Positions 1 to 6,969 of a stretch of 47,234 bases of DNA are shown here, piece after piece. The stretch is taken from assembly GCA_049718765.1 (NCBI GenBank), contig JBNARI010000018.1:1-47234 (forward strand), given 5' to 3'. Within the stretch, counting starts at the first letter, position 1, and each line of letters opens with the position of its first letter. Position numbers and translations under genes: made by a program. The notes under the pieces are model-generated. The model was not told the origin of the DNA, made no database searches, and worked only from the letters and a program-made list of their open reading frames with translations. The DNA is from JBNARI01 sp049718765 (GTDB taxonomy: Bacteria > Bacillota > Sulfobacillia > DUMF01).

Positions 1-117
1 CGCGCTTAGGAATGGGCGGTAACCAGGGCGTGTTATGGTTAGATTACGGTGTGAGAAGGGAACCCGGCAGTTTTGGCGAACGTCTACACTAGGTGTGATT
101 GCAGAGGGTGAGGTTTG

Positions 118-1455
118 ATGGTTATGGGTTGGGTTCGATGTAGAAGGCGTGTGCTAGCGGCTGCGCTGACTGCCGGTGTGGTGTGGGCGGGAGCGCGTGG
201 CTGGTTTGGGGGCGGAAGTGCGGCGGCTGATAGGGGCGGAGCGGGGTTTTCTGACGTTCCTGCGTGGCACTGGGCTGCTGAGTACGTGTATGGGCTGGCG
301 GCCAGGGGTGTTGTTGCGGGTGTGAGGCCTTGGACGTTTGAGCCCGGGAGGGGTGTGTCCCGTGCGGAGTTTGCGAAAATGGTGTGTGCGGCTGTGGGCG
401 CCCGGGAGGGATCGCCGGGATCGGTGGAAGAACTGTTCTCCGACGTGCGGGAGAGCGAGTGGTACACGCCTTACGTGGTGTGTGCAGCGGAGCGCGGGCT
501 CATGCTGGGCTGGGCCGGGCAGTTCCGGCCGGGCGAGCCGTTGACCAGGGCTGAGGCTGCCACCGTGGCAGCGCGGGTCCTGGCGGGTGCTGGAGTTTCG
601 GGGACGCGTGGAGCTGCTACTGGCCGGGAGCGGTTTGCTGACGCGAGGGATATACCCGAATGGGCACGAGAGGGCGTTGGCATGTGCTTGCAGGTGGGAA
701 TCATAGAGGGTTATGAGGACGGGGCGTTCAGGCCGCTGGCTCAGGTGAGCAGGGCCGAAGCGGCTGCCATGGTGTTCAGGTGCATGGACCTGATGGGCAC
801 CCTTTACGACGCCACTGGCACTGTGGTGGCTGTAGACGCTACGGGGCGCAGGGCCGTCGTTGATCTGGGCACGCTGGGCATGGTGAGCGTGGACGTTGAC
901 GATGTATGGCGGGACGGCGTGAAAGGTGGCGATGTGCTGGAGCTCGATGAGGTGGGATTGATCATGGCAAGCGGCGGCAGGGTGCTACACGCTGCGGTGG
1001 TGACCTCTGCAGCCAGCGGGGTGGTGGCGTGGGTGGACGCCGGTGCCGGGAAGCTGGCCTTTGTGAGCAGGCGGGATGGTATGGTGAGGACGGTGCGCCT
1101 GGCCGAGGGTGCGAAAGTGTTCCGGCAGGGCAGGCTGGATAGTCTGAGCAGCCTGCGCGAAGGGGATACTGTGTCTGTGGTGTTCGAGCGGGCCACCCGC
1201 AGGGCAAGGGCGGTTGACGCAAAGCGCGGCAATCTTGCTGGGGTAGTTGCCGGGATCGAAGGACAGACCGTGATCTTGCAGCCTCTGGACGGAGGCCAGC
1301 CGGTGAAGGTACTGGTGCCCGACGGGTGCGTGGTGCTGGTTGACGGCAGCAGGGCGTCGGTGGGCGATCTCAAGGCGGGGGACAGGGTGCTTGTTTGGGA
1401 GCAGGGAGGAAAGGCTGAGTACGTTGAAGCCTTCCGTTTTGAGGCGGGGATGTGA
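118..1455 (+). CDS. S-layer homology (SLH) domain protein, secreted
   Basis: Predicted exported cell-surface protein. A short basic N-terminus and hydrophobic stretch (about residues 8-30) look like a signal peptide. Three SLH repeats follow at about residues 44-92, 107-155 and 172-223, each with the family pattern FxDV...W...AI..G...G...F.P...RAE; they normally bind pyruvylated secondary cell-wall polymer. The remaining 220 residues are rich in Val, Gly and Asp, probably beta-structured, with no family recognised. The ribosome site AGGGTGAGG (105-113) serves ATG 118 at short spacing; ATG 124 and TTG 115 are alternatives. The stop lies one base before the next ATG, so the protein is almost certainly co-transcribed with the subtilase and may help display or anchor it. 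Confidence 0.88.
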   Translation: MVMGWVRCRRRVLAAALTAGVVWAGARGWFGGGSAAADRGGAGFSDVPAWHWAAEYVYGLAARGVVAGVRPWTFEPGRGVSRAEFAKMVCAAVGAREGSPGSVEELFSDVRESEWYTPYVVCAAERGLMLGWAGQFRPGEPLTRAEAATVAARVLAGAGVSGTRGAATGRERFADARDIPEWAREGVGMCLQVGIIEGYEDGAFRPLAQVSRAEAAAMVFRCMDLMGTLYDATGTVVAVDATGRRAVVDLGTLGMVSVDVDDVWRDGVKGGDVLELDEVGLIMASGGRVLHAAVVTSAASGVVAWVDAGAGKLAFVSRRDGMVRTVRLAEGAKVFRQGRLDSLSSLREGDTVSVVFERATRRARAVDAKRGNLAGVVAGIEGQTVILQPLDGGQPVKVLVPDGCVVLVDGSRASVGDLKAGDRVLVWEQGGKAEYVEAFRFEAGM

Positions 1456-1456
1456 G

Positions 1457-4400
1457 ATGAGGGCGTTGCGGCGGTACCTTGGAGCTTTGCTTGTGGGGCT
1501 GCTCCTCGTGCCATTTGTGTGCGTGGGGCTGCCCGCGGGAAGCGTGAATGCAGGCGGGGTGACGTTGGGCCTCCCCGGGCGCCTGGCGCAGGTAATGGCC
1601 GCTGCTAATGTGTCGGAGGAAAAGGCGGCGTCCTTGTTTGCGGAGAACATGCGGGCACTTGGTGTGCACGTGCTGGACGTTGCTGCAGGCGCTAGGGGTC
1701 AGGGCGCAGTGGTTGCGGTGGTAGACACTGGTGTGGATCCTTCGCACCCGGCGCTTGCTGCGGGACCGTCGCGCGCTGCCAAGATCATAGACTGGATTGA
1801 CCTCAGCGGAGAAGGCCTTGTGGACACCAGGGCTGTGGCCCAGGAGAAGAAGGGAGCTCTTGCCACCGAGTACGGCCAGGTGAAACTGGGCAGCGTGCGC
1901 TCGGTGAGCGGGCGGTATCGTTATGGCGTCTTCAGGGAGAACCAGATCGCCAGATCCTCCCCGCTTATGACCAGATTCGCCGCGGGTGGGGGAGACGGCT
2001 GGTTCCTGGTAGTGGTGGTGGACTCGCGCAAAGCCGGGGTCTACGACACCGTGGTGGTGGACTCCAACGGTAACATGGACCTTTCGGACGATGTGCCCCT
2101 CAGGAAGTTTGCGGATGGCGGAGGGTTTGCCTCCTTCTCAAAGCCCGGCACCAGGGTTGGTGCTGCCAGGCTGGCCTTCGTTGTGTCGGATATTGCGGCT
2201 GACGGCAGCAAGGTGTGGCTCGGTTTTGACGCCAATGGCCACGGCACAATGGTGGCCGGCATAATCGCTGGCTCACGGGCCGGGTATGAAGGCGTGGCGC
2301 CAGCTGCGGGGATCATCGTGATCAAGGTGATGGATTCTGCCGGAAACGGCTCCACAGAGCGCGTGATGAAGGCGGTAAGGATTGCTGCTGCAAAGGGCGC
2401 AGGTGTGGTTAACCTCAGCGTGGCGGAAACCGGAGAAGTGGTGTTTGGGCCCGAACCCGGGGAGGAAAGCCTGCCCCAGCTGGCTGAGGCGGGAGAGGAA
2501 CTGGAAACGCTGGTGGTGGCCGCGGTGGGCAACGGCGGGCCGGGGATTGGATCGGCCAGGTTGCCGGAGATGGACAACAGGGGCGTGTTTGTGGCGGCGG
2601 GCTACACGCCTGACCTGCTGCAAGCCTACGGCGTCGGGTCAGTGGAGAAAGCCGGGATATTCAGCTTCAGCGCGGTGGGGCCGTCGGTTGAAAACGGCCA
2701 GATACCTTCCCTCGTGGCCCCGGGCATCGCTGCGGCACCCGCGCCGCTGTGGCTGTCGCCAAGCGGCTATGCTGTCGCGCAGGGCACCAGCATAGCTGCT
2801 GCGCACGTCTCCGGGCTTGCGCTGGTGGTGAGCGGTTACGCCCGGTCCCGCGGGAAGCAATTGTCCCCCGTGGACCTGAGGGGCGCCCTGCTCAGGGGGG
2901 CACGCCCCCTCGAGGGATACCTTCCGGTTGAGCAGGGCTACGGCTTTGCCGATGCGAGCGGCGCAGTGGAAGCCGCGAAGGCTACAGCCGGTCAGGCGGA
3001 AGAGATCAGGGTGCTCACGGTGAGCGGCAATCCTCCTTCGTACAGCTACGGCGGGCTCTTCGCCGTGGACGTGACGCCGGGCCTTTCGATCCACGCGATA
3101 GACAACTTTGGAGCGCACAACCTTACCCTGAAGCTGGAATCCACGCAGGGCTGGGTGAGGCCCGAGCAGGACGCGGTGAGCATCCAGGCCGTGCGGGAAC
3201 GGGAGGTGCGCCTGAAGTACGATGCGCCTGTTTCAGAAGGGCTGTACTCGGCCATGGTGGTTGGCCGGGACCAGGCTGGCACCCCCGTCACAGAGATACC
3301 TGTGACCTACGTGAGGGCTGCAGGCTTCACGCCCAGGGCGAACAGTGTGGAGCGACTGGGCGAGGTGGAACCCGGGCGGTGGAGGCGGCACTACGTGCGG
3401 GTGCCCGAGGGGGCGACGAGCTTGAAGCTTGCCCTGAGTGTGCTGCAGCAGGACGAACCCGGTGCCTCGGCAATGGCCTATGTGATATCCCCGGACGGCC
3501 AGGTGAACGTGACCGGGCTGTCACGCACAGAGGGCAATCTCGTCACCGTGGCCCAGTTGCAGAGCGATTCCCCGAAACCCGGGGTGTGGGAGATAGTTGT
3601 ATACTGCCCGATTCCCGGGCCTGGCACCGCAGCACCCTCCATCGTGAGGTACAAGCTTGACGCGGTGTGCATGGGCCTCCTTGCGTCTCCCGTAGTTCGC
3701 ACGTCCGAGGGGCTCAGTCGGCTGGTGATCCAGAACTCCATCGGCGACCTGCGGGCGCAGGCAGTTGTTGGCGTTCGGCGGCCCGATGGCTACCGCGGCG
3801 AGGAACTGGTCCGGGAGATAGGCCGCGGCGAGTCGCTGATGTACTCGCTCCCCGAGGTCAAGCCGGGCACCGTGGCGCTGATGGTTGAGACCGTGCCGGT
3901 TGGGGATGGGGCAGTCCTGTCAGCAGACCTCAACCTGTACGTGTTCAGGTACGACCCGGTGAGCCGTGAGTGGACCGAGGTGGGCCAGTCCGCCCGCAAG
4001 GGCACCAGCGCGGAACTGGTGAGGATTGCCTACCCGGAGCCGGGCGAGTACGTGGCCTACGTGGAGTACGTGAACGGCTTCTCAGCCTCCCGCACGGTAC
4101 AGTTCAAGCTGGTTACCCAGAGGATAGACAGTGATGAGGCGCTGGAACTGGCTGGAGTTTACGGCGCCGCGCTTTCCGACTGGAAGCTCGGTCAGGAAGC
4201 AGTCGTGGACGTGGCGGGAAGCGCGCAGGGGGCCTACCTGCTGGTAGTGGAGAAGGACGTGCCGCACGAGGTAATTGCGGTGCTGCCCGTTTCGGGCGCA
4301 GCGGGGGCAGAGGCGGTGGCCTGGAGCGTGAGCTCAACCCCGTTGCTCATCGGGCAAAGAGGCCATGTGGTGCTGAGGCTCTGGGACAGGCAGAAGATGA

Positions 4401-4663
4401 CGCCTCTCAGGTGCGGAGTGGTACTCGGCAGCCTGTATTACCCCGTCCTGGATGGTACTCTCACCCTTGAAGTTGTGCCCCGATCGGAAGAAGAGATCCT
4501 GGAAGGATACCTGGAGTGCGAGGCGGGGCGGATGCCATTCTCCATCAAGCTGTACGCCGTGAAGCCCGACTGGGGCCTTGTCCCCCTGCCGCGTGGCTTC
4601 TCTGGCTCCCCTTACGTACTGCGCAAGGTGCTTTCCCAGGCGGAGGAGCTTGCCCACCGCTAG
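1457..4663 (+). CDS. Secreted subtilisin-like serine protease (S8), TPP II-like
   Basis: Exported peptidase of 1068 residues with an N-terminal signal peptide (hydrophobic core about residues 9-24). The catalytic residues are visible: Asp90 in VVDTGVDPSHP, His262 in NGHGTMVAG, oxyanion Asn359 in AAVGNGGPG and Ser445 in GTSIAAAH. The Asp-His distance of 172 residues is far above that of ordinary subtilisins. It matches the large insert of tripeptidyl peptidase II, as do the phrase KIIDWIDLSGEGLVDT after the Asp and the His-Asn-Ser spacing. Roughly 600 beta-rich residues follow the protease domain. The start is ATG 1457, right after the SLH gene stop, with GGCGGGG as ribosome site; a longer frame reaching upstream to 1340 overlaps the SLH gene and is rejected. 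It likely degrades or trims peptides outside the cell, upstream of the peptide importer at 7-12.7 kb (inference). Confidence 0.9.
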   Translation: MRALRRYLGALLVGLLLVPFVCVGLPAGSVNAGGVTLGLPGRLAQVMAAANVSEEKAASLFAENMRALGVHVLDVAAGARGQGAVVAVVDTGVDPSHPALAAGPSRAAKIIDWIDLSGEGLVDTRAVAQEKKGALATEYGQVKLGSVRSVSGRYRYGVFRENQIARSSPLMTRFAAGGGDGWFLVVVVDSRKAGVYDTVVVDSNGNMDLSDDVPLRKFADGGGFASFSKPGTRVGAARLAFVVSDIAADGSKVWLGFDANGHGTMVAGIIAGSRAGYEGVAPAAGIIVIKVMDSAGNGSTERVMKAVRIAAAKGAGVVNLSVAETGEVVFGPEPGEESLPQLAEAGEELETLVVAAVGNGGPGIGSARLPEMDNRGVFVAAGYTPDLLQAYGVGSVEKAGIFSFSAVGPSVENGQIPSLVAPGIAAAPAPLWLSPSGYAVAQGTSIAAAHVSGLALVVSGYARSRGKQLSPVDLRGALLRGARPLEGYLPVEQGYGFADASGAVEAAKATAGQAEEIRVLTVSGNPPSYSYGGLFAVDVTPGLSIHAIDNFGAHNLTLKLESTQGWVRPEQDAVSIQAVREREVRLKYDAPVSEGLYSAMVVGRDQAGTPVTEIPVTYVRAAGFTPRANSVERLGEVEPGRWRRHYVRVPEGATSLKLALSVLQQDEPGASAMAYVISPDGQVNVTGLSRTEGNLVTVAQLQSDSPKPGVWEIVVYCPIPGPGTAAPSIVRYKLDAVCMGLLASPVVRTSEGLSRLVIQNSIGDLRAQAVVGVRRPDGYRGEELVREIGRGESLMYSLPEVKPGTVALMVETVPVGDGAVLSADLNLYVFRYDPVSREWTEVGQSARKGTSAELVRIAYPEPGEYVAYVEYVNGFSASRTVQFKLVTQRIDSDEALELAGVYGAALSDWKLGQEAVVDVAGSAQGAYLLVVEKDVPHEVIAVLPVSGAAGAEAVAWSVSSTPLLIGQRGHVVLRLWDRQKMTPLRCGVVLGSLYYPVLDGTLTLEVVPRSEEEILEGYLECEAGRMPFSIKLYAVKPDWGLVPLPRGFSGSPYVLRKVLSQAEELAHR

Positions 4664-4729
4664 GTGGTCTCCGGCAGGGAGGCGCCGTCTTACTGGACAA
4701 TGTCCCCGCTGCAAGTTCTCCGTTTTAAC

Positions 4730-4758
4730 TTGTATACAATAAGAATGCATGCTATACT
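4730..4758 (+). promoter_or_regulatory. Sigma-A-type promoter with palindrome for the AbrB/PIN pair
   Basis: TTGTAT (4730-4735), a 17-bp spacer and TATACT (4753-4758) make a good vegetative promoter 33 bp before the antitoxin start. The -35 lies inside a perfect 10-bp palindrome, TTGTATACAA (4730-4739), and GCATGC occurs in the spacer. Autorepression by the AbrB-like antitoxin is plausible. Confidence 0.6.
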
Positions 4759-4793
4759 CTCGTAAGAAATAAGAAGAATGAGGGGGGTTATTG

Positions 4794-5054
4794 GTGGAAT
4801 TGGTTTCTCCGACCTCCCGTGGTCAGGTGACGATCCCAAAGCGCATCCGCGATATGCTCGGCCTCACTCCCAAGACAAAGCTACGGGTGTACTTGGACGG
4901 GGGCAGGGTGGTCTTCGAGCCAGTTTCTCCGTTCGACAGCCTCCTGGAGGCGCTAGAAGCCGAGGCCCGCGAAAAGCGCTATACCCGAGAAGACCTCGAG
5001 CGAGAAGTCGCCGCGGTGCGCGAACGGCTCATCAAGCAGCTCTACGGGGAATAG
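4794..5054 (+). CDS. AbrB/MazE-family antitoxin (SpoVT-AbrB domain)
   Basis: Small DNA-binding antitoxin, 86 residues. Residues 4-46 form a swapped-hairpin AbrB fold (SPTSRGQVTIPKRIRDMLGL, then LRVYLDGGRVVFEPV). The charged helical C-terminus (about 52-86) would wrap the toxin. AGGGGGG at 4781-4787 gives normal spacing to GTG 4794; TTG 4791 in the same frame is an alternative. It is followed after three bases by the PIN toxin, the usual antitoxin-first order. Proteins of this type neutralise PIN RNases and repress their own promoter; the palindromic promoter upstream fits that. Confidence 0.85.
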   Translation: MELVSPTSRGQVTIPKRIRDMLGLTPKTKLRVYLDGGRVVFEPVSPFDSLLEALEAEAREKRYTREDLEREVAAVRERLIKQLYGE

Positions 5055-5057
5055 ACC

Positions 5058-5474
5058 ATGCGGGTTATGCTCGATACCAATGTACTAGTCTCAGCCCTGG
5101 CCTTCCCCGGCCCTGAGCGCCAGCTGCTGGAAGCTGTGCGCAAGCACCATACTCTCTTGATTAACGACTACCTGCTGGAGGAAGTGAGGGAGGTCCTGGC
5201 CCGGAAGTTTCCTGGTAAAGCACGCATACTCGACGCTCTGCTTCGGACCTTCAGGGTGGAAAAGTTGCCCATTCCCCCCGGCGAGAAGGTCGGGGAAGCT
5301 CGCCCGCACCTGCGCGATCCCGATGATGCAGCTGTTGTGGCGTCGGTACTGCTTGCGCGCCCCGATGTTTTCGTGAGCGGGGACAAGGATCTCCACACAC
5401 CGCAGGTGTTAGCTTTGATCCGTGTACACACCACGTCAGAAGCACTGGCCCTGCTGGAAGCTGAGAAAGAGTGA
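5058..5474 (+). CDS. PIN-domain toxin, putative endoribonuclease
   Basis: A 138-residue PIN-fold nuclease of the putative-toxin type. The acidic metal-binding residues are all present: Asp6 in MLDTNVLVSAL, Glu41/42 in YLLEEVREVL, Asp89/90 in LRDPDDAAVV, and Asp109/111 in SGDKDL near the C-terminus. Such toxins cleave RNA (tRNA or mRNA) when freed from their antitoxin. It lies three bases behind the AbrB-like antitoxin and should be co-translated with it. The frame is complete with no sign of decay, unlike the HicA gene 330 bp further on. Confidence 0.85.
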   Translation: MRVMLDTNVLVSALAFPGPERQLLEAVRKHHTLLINDYLLEEVREVLARKFPGKARILDALLRTFRVEKLPIPPGEKVGEARPHLRDPDDAAVVASVLLARPDVFVSGDKDLHTPQVLALIRVHTTSEALALLEAEKE

Positions 5475-5561
5475 GACTCCACGGTGGTTGTGTGCAGAGG
5501 TAATAGGGATTAGACTCCGGCTGGAGGGTTCTTTAGGTGTTTCATTCGCAGACGGAGGCAT

Positions 5562-5804
5562 TTGACGGTGAAGCTTGAGCGCTATAAGGTATTGCTAGAA
5601 TGGGAGCCTGAGGATCGGGTGTGGGTCACCTATGTACCTGACCTTGACTGGCTTTCCACGTACGGCGAGACGAGAGAAGAAGCATTGGAACGAACAGAGG
5701 AGGCCGTCTTGGGTTACCTGGAGGCAGCAGCAAAGGAGGGTCTGCAGAGACCAATACCACGTAGGAGCCCGGAAGTGGTCGAACTGGAAGTGGCAGTGAG
5801 TTGA
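5562..5804 (+). CDS. hicB: HicB-family antitoxin
   Basis: An 80-residue HicB-type protein. The degraded-RNase-H fold is recognisable from YKVLLEWEPEDRVWVTYVPDL, the GETREEALERTEEAV segment and the GYLEAAAKEG helix. There is no separate C-terminal DNA-binding domain, so it belongs to the short HicB class. GGAGG (5554-5558) precedes TTG 5562; GTG 5568 in frame has better spacing and may be the true start. Its stop overlaps the TTG of the downstream hicA by four bases (TTGA), the usual coupling of such pairs. HicB neutralises the HicA mRNA interferase; here the partner is broken, so its present role is unclear. Confidence 0.8.
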   Translation: MTVKLERYKVLLEWEPEDRVWVTYVPDLDWLSTYGETREEALERTEEAVLGYLEAAAKEGLQRPIPRRSPEVVELEVAVS

Positions 5805-6025
5805 CTAGGCTGCCCAGGACAAGTGGCCGAGAGGTTATGCGTGCTTTCGAACGTGCTGGGTTTGTTGTGACACGTACTGGGAAGCCACTATTACTTGCGT
5901 GGCCCAGGCAACATTGGGTTGATCGTGCTGCCGGTGCACGGCAATCGCGACCTGCCTCTTGGGACCCTCTGGTCCATCCTGAGGCAAGTGGACTGACTCC
6001 AGAGCAGCTTGAACGGTTGCTTTAA
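5801..6025 (+). pseudogene. hicA: HicA mRNA-interferase toxin, frameshifted twice
   Basis: The continuous frame starts and ends like HicA (LPRTSGREVMRAFERAGF ... SGLTPEQLERLL), but the middle reads nonsense. In the next frame, 5886-5993, the missing part appears: HYYLRGPGNIGLIVLPV, then HGNRDLPLGTLWSILRQVD and a stop. A one-base gain near 5879-5885 and a compensating change near 5975-5994 therefore put about 36 central codons out of frame. The lost segment holds the catalytic histidine of the (G)SHxxxR-type motif and most of the beta-sheet, so the encoded protein should be inactive. An error in sequencing or assembly remains possible, since two indels in 110 bp with the outer frame kept is unusual. 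Confidence 0.8.
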
Positions 6026-6075
6026 AGTGTAATGGTGCGGGTGTCGGCGATTCAAGTAGACGATCGCTTGTCAAC

Positions 6076-6198
6076 CTGGCTACTCGTACGGCCAGACGTG
6101 GAAAGAAGCAATTGTAACGGACGCGGGAGGCCATCTTGGGCTACCTAGAGGCAGCAGTGAAGGAGACCTTGCTTGATGCCCTCTTCTTGGGTCGATGA
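6076..6198 (+). pseudogene. Remnant of a second hicB-like gene
   Basis: Translation of 6087-6125 gives YGQTWKEAIVTDA. After skipping one base, 6127-6198 gives EAILGYLEAAVKETLL and a stop at 6196. This parallels the intact HicB segment TYGETREEALERTEEAVLGYLEAAAKEGL, and at DNA level 5652-5750 and 6080-6175 align over about 95 bp. Many differences are silent (CTG/CTA, GGT/GGC), so it looks like a diverged former gene and not a random match. There is no start codon or N-terminal part, and one frameshift. It lies about 50 bp after the broken hicA. Confidence 0.65.
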
Positions 6199-6248
6199 CC
6201 CGGTTTCTCGGCGGAGATTCCGATGTGGGAGCTGAATTACGCACAGGA

Positions 6249-6830
6249 ATGCTGCACAATCCCAGGCGTGTGCCGACCGTTCCTGCACACAATCCGCACC
6301 TGCTCTGCGCGTCTCTGCGCGCTCCTGCCCGTGCTCTGCTCTCCGGAGCATGACTTGCCTCATAACCTGATCGCCTGCGCACACTCCTAGAGATAGGTTG
6401 TTGTCCCTTGCACAGTGTCGTTGAGTCCCTGCTCGCGTGCCACCATCTCTTGGATCGACCTGTTCGTGCACGCGCAACGCGGCTTGCCACCTGATAGGAA
6501 GTGCACGGGCGGCGGTTCTCATGCTTGCCCGTGCATACCTAGGCCGTCGAGCCGCTCTTGCATGCACATTCGGGAGAGTCACCTGTTTGGCTGCGCACCG
6601 CAAGCCTCCCACTGATTACCCGCGCACGCTACGAACTTCCATGTGTTCGTTTACGCACACCGTTCAGACGTGTCGTCTCGCTGGAACGCAGGGACATGTC
6701 CGATCTGCTCGCAGGCATACGAACCCGGGAAGCACGTGCTCGCTGCTGCACACTCGAGAGGACTGCCTGTCTGCTCCACAGCCGACGTGAAAGCCCGTCT
6801 GCTGCTGCACGCTTCCTGGCGGTGTTAGAC
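6249..6830 (+). repeat. Degenerate ~30-bp tandem repeats, non-coding stretch
   Basis: Between the hicB remnant and the peptide importer there is about 770 bp with no credible gene. From about 6249 to 6830 a loose motif (CTGCTCG)-CTGCGCACAC recurs every 27-36 bp, with cores near 6251, 6282, 6373, 6408, 6465, 6500, 6530, 6558, 6591, 6621, 6652, 6709, 6745, 6772 and 6801. The copies are heavily diverged. Overlapping open frames on both strands are short, cysteine- and histidine-rich and unlike any neighbour, so they are judged artefacts of the repeat. Just after it, TTCCAC-AAA-GTGGAA (6869-6883) is a perfect small inverted repeat that may belong to the importer's control region. Confidence 0.5.
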
Positions 6831-6969
6831 GTGTTGACCGGGCTCGGTGTCCAAGCGGCTGTGGCCTATTCCACAAAGTGGAACCTCACCTTAGCAGGAT
6901 TTTGGCCCCTTGTGGCGAACTGACTCAAGGTTAAGGACCTACAGATTTCCTGACCGAGGGGGTACACAA

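Noticed and set aside
1..117. Promoter for the SLH gene
   Set aside because: Scattered hexamer-like strings occur (for example TACACT at 85-90), but no pair has acceptable spacing.
1340..1456. 39-codon N-terminal extension of the subtilase
   Set aside because: It lies inside the SLH gene, and ATG 1457 starts a proper signal peptide with a ribosome site.
6249..6830. CRISPR array suggested by ~30-bp spacing
   Set aside because: No two units are identical, there is no alternation of constant repeat and unique spacer, and no cas gene lies in the window.
6145..6923. Overlapping open frames of 60-155 codons on both strands in the repeat region
   Set aside because: They have no ribosome sites, have odd Cys/His/Arg-rich composition and follow the DNA repeat; no frame resembles a protein family.
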